Shown here: piece after piece, positions 1 through 7,151 of the stretch
Numbering within the stretch: position 1 is the stretch's first letter
How the letters are laid out: each line of letters opens with the position of its first letter
DNA from: an uncultured Collinsella sp.
Lineage (GTDB): Bacteria > Actinomycetota > Coriobacteriia > Coriobacteriales > Coriobacteriaceae
Reading direction: 5' to 3'
Length of the DNA: 12,664 nt
NCBI GenBank assembly: GCA_900554325.1
Contig: USHA01000064.1
Span: forward strand, 1 to 12,664
Notes under the pieces: generated by a model
What the model was told of the DNA's origin: nothing
What the model saw: only the letters and a program-made list of their open reading frames with translations
The model's database searches: none
Made by a program: the position numbers and the translations under genes

Positions 1-155
1 TGCCATGCGATGGCCTCCTTGAACTCCTTTGGTCCAAGTTCTCCACCGCAGTCCCCTTTTTTTGAAGGACAAAATGCCTGCTCAGCATTGCGTCTTTTTG
101 AGATGTACTTGGCTTTTCCGAATATGAGTACGAAAAACCTCAACTTCCCCCGCAC
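1..155 (-). other. Possible 5' part of an unidentified reverse-strand ORF, or a noncoding intergenic repeat
   Basis: Read leftwards from a GTG at 155, one frame stays open for 51 codons and runs off the left edge. The translation has a basic/hydrophobic start (KLRFFVLIFGKAKYISKRR) followed by a two-cysteine stretch (FCPSKKGDCGGELG). The GTG directly abuts a purine-rich GAGGAAGGG, so spacing to a ribosome binding site is poor; a TTG four codons in is another start. The frame also stays open for some way upstream of the GTG, so openness alone proves little. I do not recognise the protein. It could equally be part of a dispersed intergenic element or a chance ORF in front of the HAD gene. Confidence 0.2.
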
Positions 156-248
156 CCCTTCCTCGTGACCGCACCGTTTTGCTGCAAATCGCGGCCCGTG
201 CCACGAGCTGATACCATACTGCCTCAGGCATCTCTTCGAAAGGAACCC
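1..248. other. Upstream region of the HAD gene with a weak promoter candidate
   Basis: No confident gene lies here. It is less GC-rich than the genes that follow. A run of seven T lies at 57-63 without a clear stem in front of it. A weak forward promoter can be drawn: TTGAGA at 98-103 (5 of 6 to the -35 consensus), a 17-nt spacer, then AATATG at 121-126 (only 3 of 6 to the -10). The ribosome binding site GAAAGGAA at 238-245 belongs to the HAD gene starting at 249. Confidence 0.25.
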
Positions 249-908
249 ATGCAGGCAGTCATTTTCGACATGGACGGCACACTCATCGACACCGAGCGCG
301 TGAGCCAGGCATCGTGGCGGCGCGCGGCGCGGGATTTTGACATCACGATCCCCGAGGACATCTTGCACGCCTTCGTGGGCTGCAGCATCCCCAACGCCAT
401 GAGGATGATCGACGATGAATTCGGCGATCACGCGTTCACCGAGCGCCTCTTCACCCGCCGCCATGAGATCTTCGATGCGACCTGGGAGGATGAGCTCTCG
501 CTCAAACCCGGCGCCGCCGAAGCCGTGACGACAGCGCGCGAGCGGGGGCTTGCCGTGGCGCTCGCCACCTCCAGCGTGCGCGAGCGCGCCGTCACCAGCA
601 TGAGGCGCTTCGGCCTCATGGACTTGTTCGATGCTGCGGTCTTCGACGAGGACATCGAGCACCACAAGCCCGCACCCGACGTCTACTTCGCCGCCGCCGG
701 GTGTCTGAGCATCGATCCCGCGCTCTGCATCGCCGTCGAGGATTCCTTCAACGGCGTGCGCTCCGGAGCCGCAGCGGGCATGCGCGTGGTCATGGTCCCC
801 GATTACAACGAACCCACAGACGAAATCTGCGCGCTTTGCGCCGAGGTGTTGCCCTCCCTGCTCGAACTGCCCGCGTCCCTCGATCGGCTGTGCGTTTCCC
901 AACGATAG
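249..908 (+). CDS. HAD-superfamily phosphatase / beta-phosphoglucomutase-like hydrolase
   Basis: A 219-aa haloacid-dehalogenase-like protein of the PGMB/GPH type, expected to be cytosolic and Mg2+-dependent and to hydrolyse or shift phosphate on a small sugar phosphate. All four HAD motifs are visible: motif I FDMDGT (nucleophile Asp7, acid/base Asp9), motif II ATSS (Thr107/Ser108), motif III lysine in HHKPAP (Lys140) and motif IV VEDSFNGV (Glu164, Asp165). A cap domain fits residues 15-85, between motifs I and II. The start at 249 is preferred over an in-frame ATG at 165 because GAAAGGAA precedes it and the product begins right at the HAD fold. The true substrate cannot be read from sequence. 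It is 74 nt upstream of the YgiQ-type gene with no terminator between them, so co-transcription is possible. Confidence 0.93.
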   Translation: MQAVIFDMDGTLIDTERVSQASWRRAARDFDITIPEDILHAFVGCSIPNAMRMIDDEFGDHAFTERLFTRRHEIFDATWEDELSLKPGAAEAVTTARERGLAVALATSSVRERAVTSMRRFGLMDLFDAAVFDEDIEHHKPAPDVYFAAAGCLSIDPALCIAVEDSFNGVRSGAAAGMRVVMVPDYNEPTDEICALCAEVLPSLLELPASLDRLCVSQR

Positions 909-982
909 CCTTCCCCGAAAACAGAGCGCGCCCGGTCTTGGCGTATGCTAGGACGATACCGACACCGATGGAAGCGAGCATC

Positions 983-3202
983 ATGCCCAAGCATCCCGCC
1001 AAGAATCCCATTCGCACATCGAACAAGAAGCGGGGCAGGAGCGCAGCCGACAGCTCCCGCACCCCTGCCCGATGTCCGGGCACCAAGGGGCGCCCGCCGC
1101 GCGAGGCGTTCCTGCCCATCTCGCGCGCAGACATAGATGCCCGCGGCTGGGACCGGTGCGATTTCATCTACGTCTGCGGCGACGCGTACGTAGATCACCC
1201 GAGCTTCGGCATGGCCATCATCACCCGCGTCCTCGAGGCGCACGGGTACCGCGTGGGTATCATCTGCCAGCCCGATTGGACCGATCCCGCGAGCATCGCC
1301 GCCCTCGGCGAGCCGCGCCTAGGCTTCCTCGTCTCGGCCGGCAACATGGACTCGATGGTCAACCACTACACCGTGAACAAGAAACCGCGACACGAGGACG
1401 CCTACACCCCCGGCGGCGTCGCGGGCGCGCGGCCCAACCGCGCCGTCACGGTCTACGGCAACCTCATCCGCCGCACGTTCAAGGACAAGCCCATCATCAT
1501 CGGCGGCATCGAGGCGAGCCTGCGCCGCCTGGCGCACTACGACTACTGGCAGGACAAGCTCAAGCGCTCCGTGCTGCTCGACTCCGGCGCCGACATCCTG
1601 CTCTACGGCATGGGCGAGCACTCGATCGTCGAGGTGGCCGACGCACTCGACGGCGGGCTGCCCGTGGATCAGATCACCTTCGTGAACGGCTCGGCGTATC
1701 GTGTGAGCGGGCCAGATGCGCTCGACAACGTATACGACTACGAGCTGCTCCCCAGCTGGGACGACCTAACGGCAGACCGCCTTACCTACGCGCGCTCCTT
1801 CAACATCCAGCAGCAGAACATGGACCCCATCACCGCAAAGCGCTTGGTGGAGCCCTACCCGAACGGCGTTTACGTGGTGCAAAACCCGCCGGCGGCTCCG
1901 CTCACCACGGCCGAGATGGACGAGGTGTCGGAGCTCCCGTACGCCCGCCACTGGCACCCCGACTACGACGCGGCCGGTGGTATCCCCGCCTTCGACGAAA
2001 TCCGTTTCTCCATCAGCAGTAATCGCGGCTGCTTCGGCGAGTGCTCGTTTTGCGCGCTGGCCTTCCACCAGGGCCGCATGCTGCAGGTCCGCAGCCGCGA
2101 GAGCATCATCCGCGAAGCCGAGGCGCTCACGCGCGACCCCGAGTTCAAGGGCTACATCAACGACGTGGGCGGGCCCACCGCGAACTTCTTCAAGCCCGCG
2201 TGCAAAAAGCAACTCACGCACGGCGTGTGCAAGAACCGCCGCTGCCTGTGGCCAAGCGTGTGCCGCAATATGGACACGAACGAGGATGCCTATGCCGAGC
2301 TGCTGCGCGACCTGCGCCAAATCCCCGGCGTGAAGAAGGTCTTTGTGCGCAGCGGCATCCGCTTCGACTACACCATGGCCGATGCTTCCGACAAGTTCCT
2401 GGTCGAGCTTTTGCGACACCACGTGAGCGGCCAGCTGCGCCTGGCGCCCGAGCACGTGAGCGACGCGGTGCTCAGCGTGATGGGCAAGCCGCGCCGCGAG
2501 GTCTACGACGCGTTCGTCGAGCGCTTCGAGAGGCTCTCCGCGTCATACGGCCTCAAGCAGTACGTGGTGCCCTACCTCATCTCGAGTCACCCGGGCTCTA
2601 CCATGAAGGAGGCCGTGGAGCTGGCGGAGGCCGTACGCGACATGGGCTACATGCCCGAACAGGTGCAGGACTTCTATCCCACGCCCTCCACCATGAGCAC
2701 GTGCATGTTCTATACGGGCGTGGACCCGCGGACCATGAAGCCCGTCTACGTGGCGCGCGACCCGCACGAGAAGGCCATGCAGCGCGCGCTCATCCAGTAC
2801 CGCAAGCCGGAGAACCACAAGCTGGTGAAGGAGGCCCTGCGCCGCGCCGGACGCGAGGACCTGATCGGCTACGGGCCCAAGTGCCTCATCCGCCCCGTGC
2901 CGCCCAAGCCGGGCGCGGGCGGCGGAAAGACGCGCGGCAAGACAGGTGACAACAAGTCGGACAAGGCCGGCAAGATGCCCACCGGAGGCGGCAAGCCAAG
3001 CAAAGGCGGCCAGTCGAGGAGCTCGCACCGCGGCGCAACGCCCAAAACGGGCCAGCGTGGCACGGCACCCCTCGGCGGCAAGCCCACCGCCAAGGGAAAG
3101 CCCTTCAGCGCACCCAAGTTCGGAGGCGCGCCCAACAAGGCAGCCAATGCCCACGCCCGCAACCGCGCCGCCCAGGGGCGCCAAGGCGCGAACCGGCATT
3201 AA
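983..3202 (+). CDS. ygiQ: YgiQ-family (UPF0313) radical SAM protein with basic C-terminal tail
   Basis: A 739-aa member of the YgiQ family, a widespread radical SAM family whose reaction is not established. An N-terminal YgiQ domain starts around residue 42 (FLPISRADIDARGWD, GDAYVDHPSFGMA, AGNMDSM, GGIEASLRR). The radical SAM core carries CFGECSFC (Cys350, Cys354, Cys357), which binds the 4Fe-4S cluster with S-adenosylmethionine. Further conserved blocks are NDVGGPTANFF, RLAPEHVS and QDFYPTPSTMSTCMFYTG. From about residue 635 to the end the protein is low-complexity and rich in Gly, Lys, Arg and Pro. The start at 983 is chosen for the GGAAGCGAG upstream; an ATG at 968 in the same frame would add five residues. 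No function is implied by the neighbours. Confidence 0.93.
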   Translation: MPKHPAKNPIRTSNKKRGRSAADSSRTPARCPGTKGRPPREAFLPISRADIDARGWDRCDFIYVCGDAYVDHPSFGMAIITRVLEAHGYRVGIICQPDWTDPASIAALGEPRLGFLVSAGNMDSMVNHYTVNKKPRHEDAYTPGGVAGARPNRAVTVYGNLIRRTFKDKPIIIGGIEASLRRLAHYDYWQDKLKRSVLLDSGADILLYGMGEHSIVEVADALDGGLPVDQITFVNGSAYRVSGPDALDNVYDYELLPSWDDLTADRLTYARSFNIQQQNMDPITAKRLVEPYPNGVYVVQNPPAAPLTTAEMDEVSELPYARHWHPDYDAAGGIPAFDEIRFSISSNRGCFGECSFCALAFHQGRMLQVRSRESIIREAEALTRDPEFKGYINDVGGPTANFFKPACKKQLTHGVCKNRRCLWPSVCRNMDTNEDAYAELLRDLRQIPGVKKVFVRSGIRFDYTMADASDKFLVELLRHHVSGQLRLAPEHVSDAVLSVMGKPRREVYDAFVERFERLSASYGLKQYVVPYLISSHPGSTMKEAVELAEAVRDMGYMPEQVQDFYPTPSTMSTCMFYTGVDPRTMKPVYVARDPHEKAMQRALIQYRKPENHKLVKEALRRAGREDLIGYGPKCLIRPVPPKPGAGGGKTRGKTGDNKSDKAGKMPTGGGKPSKGGQSRSSHRGATPKTGQRGTAPLGGKPTAKGKPFSAPKFGGAPNKAANAHARNRAAQGRQGANRH

Positions 3203-3220
3203 CGCGGACCCATAACGGCA

Positions 3221-3258
3221 TCGGGCGCCGCCGCGAACCATCTCGCAGCGACGCCCGA
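3221..3258. terminator. Imperfect stem-loop between convergent genes
   Basis: TCGGGCG at 3221-3227 pairs with CGCCCGA at 3252-3258. Inside, GC-c-GCGA pairs with TCGC-a-GC around the loop ACCATC. It lies between the stop of the YgiQ-type gene (3202) and the stop of the reverse-strand 54-aa gene (3288), where a bidirectional terminator is expected. Neither side has a clear T-run, so intrinsic termination is uncertain. Confidence 0.4.
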
Positions 3259-3287
3259 AATCCGGCTCCAGCCACACGGGCGAGCGA

Positions 3288-3452
3288 TCAGGCACCCGGC
3301 TCGCCGTCCTCGCGCTTGCCACGCAACGCACGCTCGGCGCCCTTGTGTGCTCCGAAGTATGCGGCGATGCATACCAGAGCGATCGGGACGATCCACTGCA
3401 GCAGAATCACTACCAGCGAAACCGACAGCTCGGCCGTACCAATACCTGTCAT
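3288..3452 (-). CDS. 54-aa single-helix membrane protein, unknown function
   Basis: A 54-aa ORF below usual gene-finder cut-offs. It begins MTGIGTAELS, has one hydrophobic helix at about residues 11-32 (VSLVVILLQWIVPIALVCIAAY), then a charged tail (HKGAERALRGKREDGE) ending in GA. A strong ribosome binding site, GAAAGGAG, stands a few bases before the ATG, in the same arrangement as the upstream 94-aa gene. It lies 50 nt after the stop of that gene on the same strand, so the two are probably co-transcribed and may form a small membrane complex. I do not recognise the family. The helix with a positive cytoplasmic tail suggests an inner-membrane accessory subunit, but that is inference. Confidence 0.65.
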   Translation of the reverse strand: MTGIGTAELSVSLVVILLQWIVPIALVCIAAYFGAHKGAERALRGKREDGEPGA

Positions 3453-3502
3453 TGCACTCTCCTTTCGTCAGGGCAGCCTGCTGAGCCAACGCAAAGTGGG
3501 CA

Positions 3503-3787
3503 TCATACATGTCTGTGAAACGCACGCCACAGCAACCATACGTTGATGGCGAGCACCAGCACGAGCAACGTGATGGAGCAGTACATAAACGCCGGGGCCG
3601 TGTCGTAGAACATCGAGCCGTCGCCCTCGAGCGCACTCGTTCCCATGACCGCTGCCACGCACGTCAGCGACACCATGCCAAACGCCATACTCAAAAAGAT
3701 GGGCACCTCGGCACGTTTGACCCGATACAGGACCAACGGGACCACCACAGCCAGGATACCGAAGCCCAAAGACCCATACGTGAGCAT
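3503..3787 (-). CDS. 94-aa three-helix membrane protein, unknown function
   Basis: A small hydrophobic protein with three predicted membrane helices: residues about 4-21 (YGSLGFGILAVVVPLVLY), 28-48 (VPIFLSMAFGMVSLTCVAAVM) and 66-89 (FMYCSITLLVLVLAINVWLLW). A short basic loop (RVKRAE) separates helices 1 and 2, and an acidic loop (ALEGDGSMFYD) separates helices 2 and 3. The ATG is preceded by GAAAGGAG at good spacing. It lies between a 14-codon ORF just upstream and the 54-aa membrane gene just downstream, all on the same strand. No family is recognised and there are no enzymatic motifs. Its GC content resembles the flanking core genes more than the ABC block. Confidence 0.75.
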   Translation of the reverse strand: MLTYGSLGFGILAVVVPLVLYRVKRAEVPIFLSMAFGMVSLTCVAAVMGTSALEGDGSMFYDTAPAFMYCSITLLVLVLAINVWLLWRAFHRHV

Positions 3788-3803
3788 CGTGCTCTCCTTT
3801 CAG

Positions 3804-3848
3804 TCACACGCCTTTGCGCTTGCATACCCAAAGCCGCCAATTAAACAT
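3804..3848 (-). CDS. Possible 14-aa leader peptide or microprotein
   Basis: A 14-codon ORF (MFNWRLWVCKRKGV) starting at ATG 3848 with an excellent ribosome binding site (GGAGGGG, five bases before the start). It stops at TGA 3804-3806, 16 nt ahead of the 94-aa membrane gene. The two tryptophans and the basic end are notable. It could be a translated leader that couples to or attenuates the downstream gene, or simply a chance ORF with a good Shine-Dalgarno sequence. Confidence 0.35.
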   Translation of the reverse strand: MFNWRLWVCKRKGV

Positions 3849-4070
3849 GATTGCCCCTCCATTCAAACGGCCCACGCGTAAGAGACGCGTCGAAGAAAAG
3901 CCCACGGGCTGCACTGAGTGGTTTGCTACAACTGAAACATCATGTACGCTGGAGGCGCATTCCGGCTCCCCATAAAACACGGACAACGCAAAACCATCGA
4001 ACCTGCTGGCAAGGTTCGCTTGCCATCACGTAAGATTTCCCGTACCCACCAAGGCGAAAGCCCCCGAATC
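3849..4070. other. Gap between the ABC operon and the small membrane genes
   Basis: No convincing longer gene lies here. Reading on the reverse strand, it contains a terminator-like pair of hairpins just behind the ABC operon (3998-4024), a short GC hairpin AGCC-CGTG-GGCT followed by TTTCTT (minus strand, about 3900-3920) that could be another weak terminator, and two ACGCGT boxes at 3874-3879 and 3885-3890 with 11-bp spacing that may be an operator for the small membrane genes. No clear promoter boxes were found. Confidence 0.4.
3998..4024 (-). terminator. Overlapping, mutually exclusive hairpins behind the ABC operon
   Basis: On the reverse strand CGAACC (4018-4013) can pair with GGTTCG (4003-3998), followed by ATGGTTTTGCG, a short U-rich stretch. 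Alternatively GGCAAG (4024-4019) pairs with CTTGCC (4013-4008) around the loop CGAAC. The two stems share bases, so only one can form. The position 47 nt after the last ABC-operon stop fits a modest intrinsic terminator. Confidence 0.4.
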
Positions 4071-4769
4071 CTACCGCTCGACGTCCAGACTCCTAAGAAC
4101 ATCTTCGCAACCAACAAGATATGCCTCCATGTCCCTGTCACTCTCTGCAACCATGTCGGCATCCTTTAGTTCGCGCAATTCCATGCTTTCCCCGACCCCC
4201 TCATGGACCATACAAGTAGGATTGCCGTCGGCAGCAATCTTGGCGAATGGCGACACTACAAGCGTCCATGCATCGCCCACCACACGATTATGAGGAGCGC
4301 GGTTGAGGAACAGCACGTACTCCTCGTCTTCGCGCATTGGAGTAGAGCCGAACTGGTATGCGTCGACTGCAACCAGACACCTCGTTCCACCCCAATCTCT
4401 CAGGGAAACGGGCTCATACACATCAATTGATACTCCTTGAAGGCAATCGTCTCCGCGCAACACCTCCATAACTCGCATTTCCGAGGCAAATGCCTTGTAA
4501 CGATAGATAGAAGAAGCCTTTTTCTGAACACGAGCGACAAGCTCAGCATTGCTTAACGCTTGCGCCGTGCTAGCATCGCCCATCCCTTTCGCGTATTGCT
4601 CAAACCGTTCCTGTGAATAGGGCGCCACTTCATACGGCAGCCCATCCATCGTCTCGGGATGGGCGGACACGTCGCCGTAGCTTATGCGCGTAACGACCCC
4701 AATCACAAGTGCCGCGACCAGCATAAGCCCCCACGCAAACACCCATCGGGACACAGACCTCGGTCTCAT
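4071..4769 (-). CDS. Membrane-anchored extracytoplasmic protein of the ABC operon, unknown function
   Basis: A 232-aa protein with a basic N-terminus (MRPRSVSR), one hydrophobic helix at about residues 9-27 (WVFAWGLMLVAALVIGVVT) and a soluble outer domain. The outer part has a beta-rich look (ASEMRVMEVLRGD, GVSIDVYEPVSL, DEEYVLFLNRAP, WTLVVSPFAKI) and an acidic C-terminal end. Three cysteines lie in the outer domain core, with another near the end. I do not recognise the family. The ATG at 4769 is chosen because GGGAGGTG, in the last codons of the ATPase gene, precedes it; the 4-nt gap implies translational coupling. A longer in-frame ORF from 4889 would run through the ATPase gene and is rejected. 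As the last gene of an ABC operon it may be an accessory, substrate-binding or self-protection protein. Confidence 0.8.
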   Translation of the reverse strand: MRPRSVSRWVFAWGLMLVAALVIGVVTRISYGDVSAHPETMDGLPYEVAPYSQERFEQYAKGMGDASTAQALSNAELVARVQKKASSIYRYKAFASEMRVMEVLRGDDCLQGVSIDVYEPVSLRDWGGTRCLVAVDAYQFGSTPMREDEEYVLFLNRAPHNRVVGDAWTLVVSPFAKIAADGNPTCMVHEGVGESMELRELKDADMVAESDRDMEAYLVGCEDVLRSLDVER

Positions 4770-4773
4770 TGCT

Positions 4774-5442
4774 CTACACCTCCCGTATCCGTCCATCGCC
4801 CATGATGAACTGGACATCGGCAATGCGATCGAGCTCCTCACGATCGTGAGACACCACGATAATCGTAGTCCCTCGGTCGCGTTCCTCAATCAGAACTTGT
4901 CGAATCGCCTCTTGCCCATCCTCGTCCAGAGCGTTGGTGGGCTCATCCAGCAACAACAAGCGGGGAGCATCCATGAGCGCCTGAGCAAGGTTCAATCGTT
5001 GCTTCATGCCCAAGCTAAAGCTCTTAATTCGTCGCAGATCATCGGGGTCGAGCCCCATGCGAGTGAGAGCGGACCTGAGATGATTCTCTCTCGGCCTGCC
5101 ACGCAACGACGAAAGCAGCGTGAGCATCTCAAGCCCTGTGAACTCGTCCCAAAGCTCAAGGGGTTCGACCATGAATCCAATCCCCACCGGAAAATCGCCT
5201 CGCGCATCCAGCTTCTCGCCAAACACCTCGATCGATCCCTCATCGATGGAAATCAGTCCTGCAATCGCCCGCAAAAGCATCGTCTTGCCCGACCCGTTGT
5301 GCCCGCGAATTCCACTCACGCGCGCGAGGGGGAACGACGCGCTCACACCATCGAGCACACGGTTGCCCTTGATGGTCTTCGACACTGCGGAAACACGGAC
5401 CCCGACGCGGCTCGCCTTGCGCCCTTCCACACCAGTATCCAT
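4774..5442 (-). CDS. ABC transporter ATP-binding protein (BcrA/LanF-like)
   Basis: A 222-aa cytoplasmic ATPase subunit that powers the two permeases encoded just upstream. Motifs in order: Walker A GHNGSGKT (residues 47-54), an IGFMVEP segment at the Q-loop place with Glu instead of Gln as in many bacitracin/lantibiotic-type ATPases, signature SLGMKQR (from about 143), Walker B LLLLDEP (Asp166, Glu167), D-loop NALD and switch His199 in VSHD. Length is at the short end, without the C-terminal extension of about 80 residues common in BcrA proteins. The start at 5442 is preferred over ATG 5454 because a GGAGG sits six bases upstream of it. It begins 36 nt after the permease stop and its tail holds the ribosome binding site of the next gene. 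Confidence 0.93.
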   Translation of the reverse strand: MDTGVEGRKASRVGVRVSAVSKTIKGNRVLDGVSASFPLARVSGIRGHNGSGKTMLLRAIAGLISIDEGSIEVFGEKLDARGDFPVGIGFMVEPLELWDEFTGLEMLTLLSSLRGRPRENHLRSALTRMGLDPDDLRRIKSFSLGMKQRLNLAQALMDAPRLLLLDEPTNALDEDGQEAIRQVLIEERDRGTTIIVVSHDREELDRIADVQFIMGDGRIREV

Positions 5443-5478
5443 AGCAACCTCCATTACGCTTTCGGCTCAAACGAAACG

Positions 5479-6201
5479 TTAGGCCTTGCTTAAGCCCCTG
5501 CCGCAGTCAAGATAGTCAACCTTACCCGCAGCCAGCCAAAGCAAGACGCCCAAAACCAGCGATAACGACACAAGCACTCCAGCTTGGACAACGATCGCCG
5601 CCCAACCGGCGCCGTCCGGGACAATTGCCAAGCTCCATCCAATCGGCGGGAGCCCTCCGCCCACAACATTCATGGCCATGAAATCCCACATCCCATACAA
5701 AATGCCCGTCAGGCAAGAGAACGCCGAGGAATGGAATGCCAACATAGCAAGAAAGCTCACCATGCCGGCATTGGCCAACACAACGCCTTGGAGAACCAAG
5801 TCGACGGGACGCAGCGCCTCCCACATGGGAATCGTCCCGAACCGCCAAAACAGAACAATGAGGGAAGTCACCTGTAGCAAAACGCTCATGAGCAGACCGG
5901 TCAGCACGCAATCTGCGCATATGCGCAGCGCCACACGCGAGCGGCTCCCCAAAGCCAAAGCGCATTGGGGCGAAGAATACAACTTGAGCGAGCGCATCTG
6001 GCCGACGCAAAACAGCGGAATAAACAGAAACGTGGCAAAATCGACAGCGTTCATCGAGAGATACGAATCGAAAAGCGAATCTGCAGCATGGGAAGGCCTG
6101 CCAAGCACCGTCATCTGCAAAAGACGACATACGAGAGCTGCCGCCAAGGTGCCACATGTACTTCTATTTCTTTTGACATGAACGTACAGCCATGAAATCA
6201 T
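5479..6201 (-). CDS. ABC transporter permease subunit (six-helix)
   Basis: A 240-aa integral membrane protein with about six hydrophobic helices (roughly residues 17-35, 53-68, 95-120, 133-155, 160-180 and 203-226) and a short charged C-terminus (KVDYLDCGRGL). The size and topology match the ABC-2-like permeases of lantibiotic immunity and bacitracin-type exporters. Its ATG overlaps the stop of the preceding permease gene by four bases (ATGA at 6198-6201), so the two subunits are translationally coupled and probably form a heterodimeric channel with the downstream ATPase. Sequence alone does not fix the substrate; the neighbouring secreted small protein and the candidate modified peptide are plausible cargos. 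Confidence 0.85.
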   Translation of the reverse strand: MISWLYVHVKRNRSTCGTLAAALVCRLLQMTVLGRPSHAADSLFDSYLSMNAVDFATFLFIPLFCVGQMRSLKLYSSPQCALALGSRSRVALRICADCVLTGLLMSVLLQVTSLIVLFWRFGTIPMWEALRPVDLVLQGVVLANAGMVSFLAMLAFHSSAFSCLTGILYGMWDFMAMNVVGGGLPPIGWSLAIVPDGAGWAAIVVQAGVLVSLSLVLGVLLWLAAGKVDYLDCGRGLSKA

Positions 6202-7043
6202 AGCAACACATCCCTCCCACGCTTACACGCCACGGCCATGAGGCACACCGACGGAATCAAACAAAGGCAGGGTGTCGCAATAAAACGAAAAACGCTGATT
6301 ACCTGATCGTTCAGCTTGGGATACATCACATAAAAGTGCAGAAGATTGCCAAGGCGCGGAGCCACTAACGGAAGCACCACGAACGCCGCCAATGAGATGG
6401 CGGCAGGCACGATCAGCGCCAACTTATTCCGGCGCATGAACATTCCCAGCGAGCACGACAGTAGCGCCGATGCCCCCGCCCAAAACGCAGCGCCACAGGT
6501 AAAAATCATGTTGTATGCATAGGGCGAACTATTCCAAATCCCAGCGAACAGCCCTCCCGGCGTTCGGAGATCGAGGTACATAGGCATCCCCAAATAGCCC
6601 TCAAACGTCCCCTCCACAGGAAAGGCAACGAGCGCAAGCACCTGTAGGAGTACCAGTGCCACAAACGTCAGCAAAAACGCTCCGATAAAGCTCGTTATCC
6701 CATAGGCGAGTACGCAGGTTGTCACAGATGTTCGCGAAGCCAACAGACAGGCAGCACCAGACCGCAAGTCCTGTCGGGCGGCATCCGCAAAGACCAGCGC
6801 TGCGGCGACGGGCATTACAAAGAACAGGTACACACGTGAGGCGTTCACCTGCATTGCGTCCATGTTCCACGCCCATGCATAGGCTGCCGAGGGCAATTCA
6901 CCCACGTCTGCGCCATAGAACTTGAAGCACGTTTCGCCAAAAGCGATAAGACAGCACAGCAGGGTTACCGTAATTGCAATCCTGCATTCAGCCCGTCTGA
7001 ACATACGGAGGAATAGCACCTTAAGCAGAGCCGGCATGGGCAT
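6198..7043 (-). CDS. ABC transporter permease subunit (six-helix), first gene of the transporter set
   Basis: A 281-aa hydrophobic protein with about six helices: a basic start (KVLFLRMFRRAECR), helix 1 near residues 20-40, then about 71-88, 108-140, 175-198, 208-230 and 255-275. A long outer loop after helix 1 (about residues 43-68) and another around residues 145-170 are typical of ABC-2-type exporters. The start at 7043 has GGGAGGTG six bases upstream. It lies 108 nt behind the secreted 130-aa gene, from which it is separated by a strong stem-loop, and overlaps the next permease gene by four bases. It likely pairs with that permease in a LanEG/BcrB-like exporter; the substrate is unknown. 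Confidence 0.85.
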   Translation of the reverse strand: MPMPALLKVLFLRMFRRAECRIAITVTLLCCLIAFGETCFKFYGADVGELPSAAYAWAWNMDAMQVNASRVYLFFVMPVAAALVFADAARQDLRSGAACLLASRTSVTTCVLAYGITSFIGAFLLTFVALVLLQVLALVAFPVEGTFEGYLGMPMYLDLRTPGGLFAGIWNSSPYAYNMIFTCGAAFWAGASALLSCSLGMFMRRNKLALIVPAAISLAAFVVLPLVAPRLGNLLHFYVMYPKLNDQVISVFRFIATPCLCLIPSVCLMAVACKRGRDVLL

Positions 7044-7062
7044 TTTGCACCTCCCGCAAAGC

Positions 7063-7104
7063 CGCGGTCTCCCCTATCTCATGATACGGAAGGGGGAGAC
7101 CGCG
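7063..7104 (-). promoter_or_regulatory. Strong intercistronic stem-loop (attenuator or mRNA stabiliser)
   Basis: A perfect 12-bp inverted repeat, CGCGGTCTCCCC at 7063-7074 and GGGGAGACCGCG at 7093-7104, with an 18-nt loop that contains its own small hairpin (TATC-TCAT-GATA, 7075-7086). It lies between the secreted-protein gene and the first permease, just upstream of the latter's ribosome binding site. On the transcribed strand the stem is followed by GCTTTGCGGG, not a real U-run, so it may be a partial terminator or an RNA-processing/stability element that keeps transporter expression below that of the secreted protein. Confidence 0.6.
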
Positions 7105-7151
7105 AAGATCAAGCAGAGAAGGAAACGGTTCGTCAAATCGGTTAACAGAAC

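Noticed and set aside
790..1011. Reverse-strand ORF whose start reads like a one-helix membrane protein (MGFLAGCLGMMLASIGVGIVLAY)
   Set aside because: No ribosome binding site, overlaps the ends of two solid forward genes, and continues into an Arg-rich shadow frame. Probably chance, though the hydrophobic stretch is eye-catching.
1072..2949. Long Arg/Pro/Ala-rich ORFs inside the YgiQ-type gene
   Set aside because: Typical shadow frames of GC-rich coding DNA; the YgiQ motifs lie in the other frame.
4684..5493. 269-codon forward ORF opposite the ABC ATPase
   Set aside because: Antisense shadow of a clear ATPase gene with all Walker motifs on the reverse strand.
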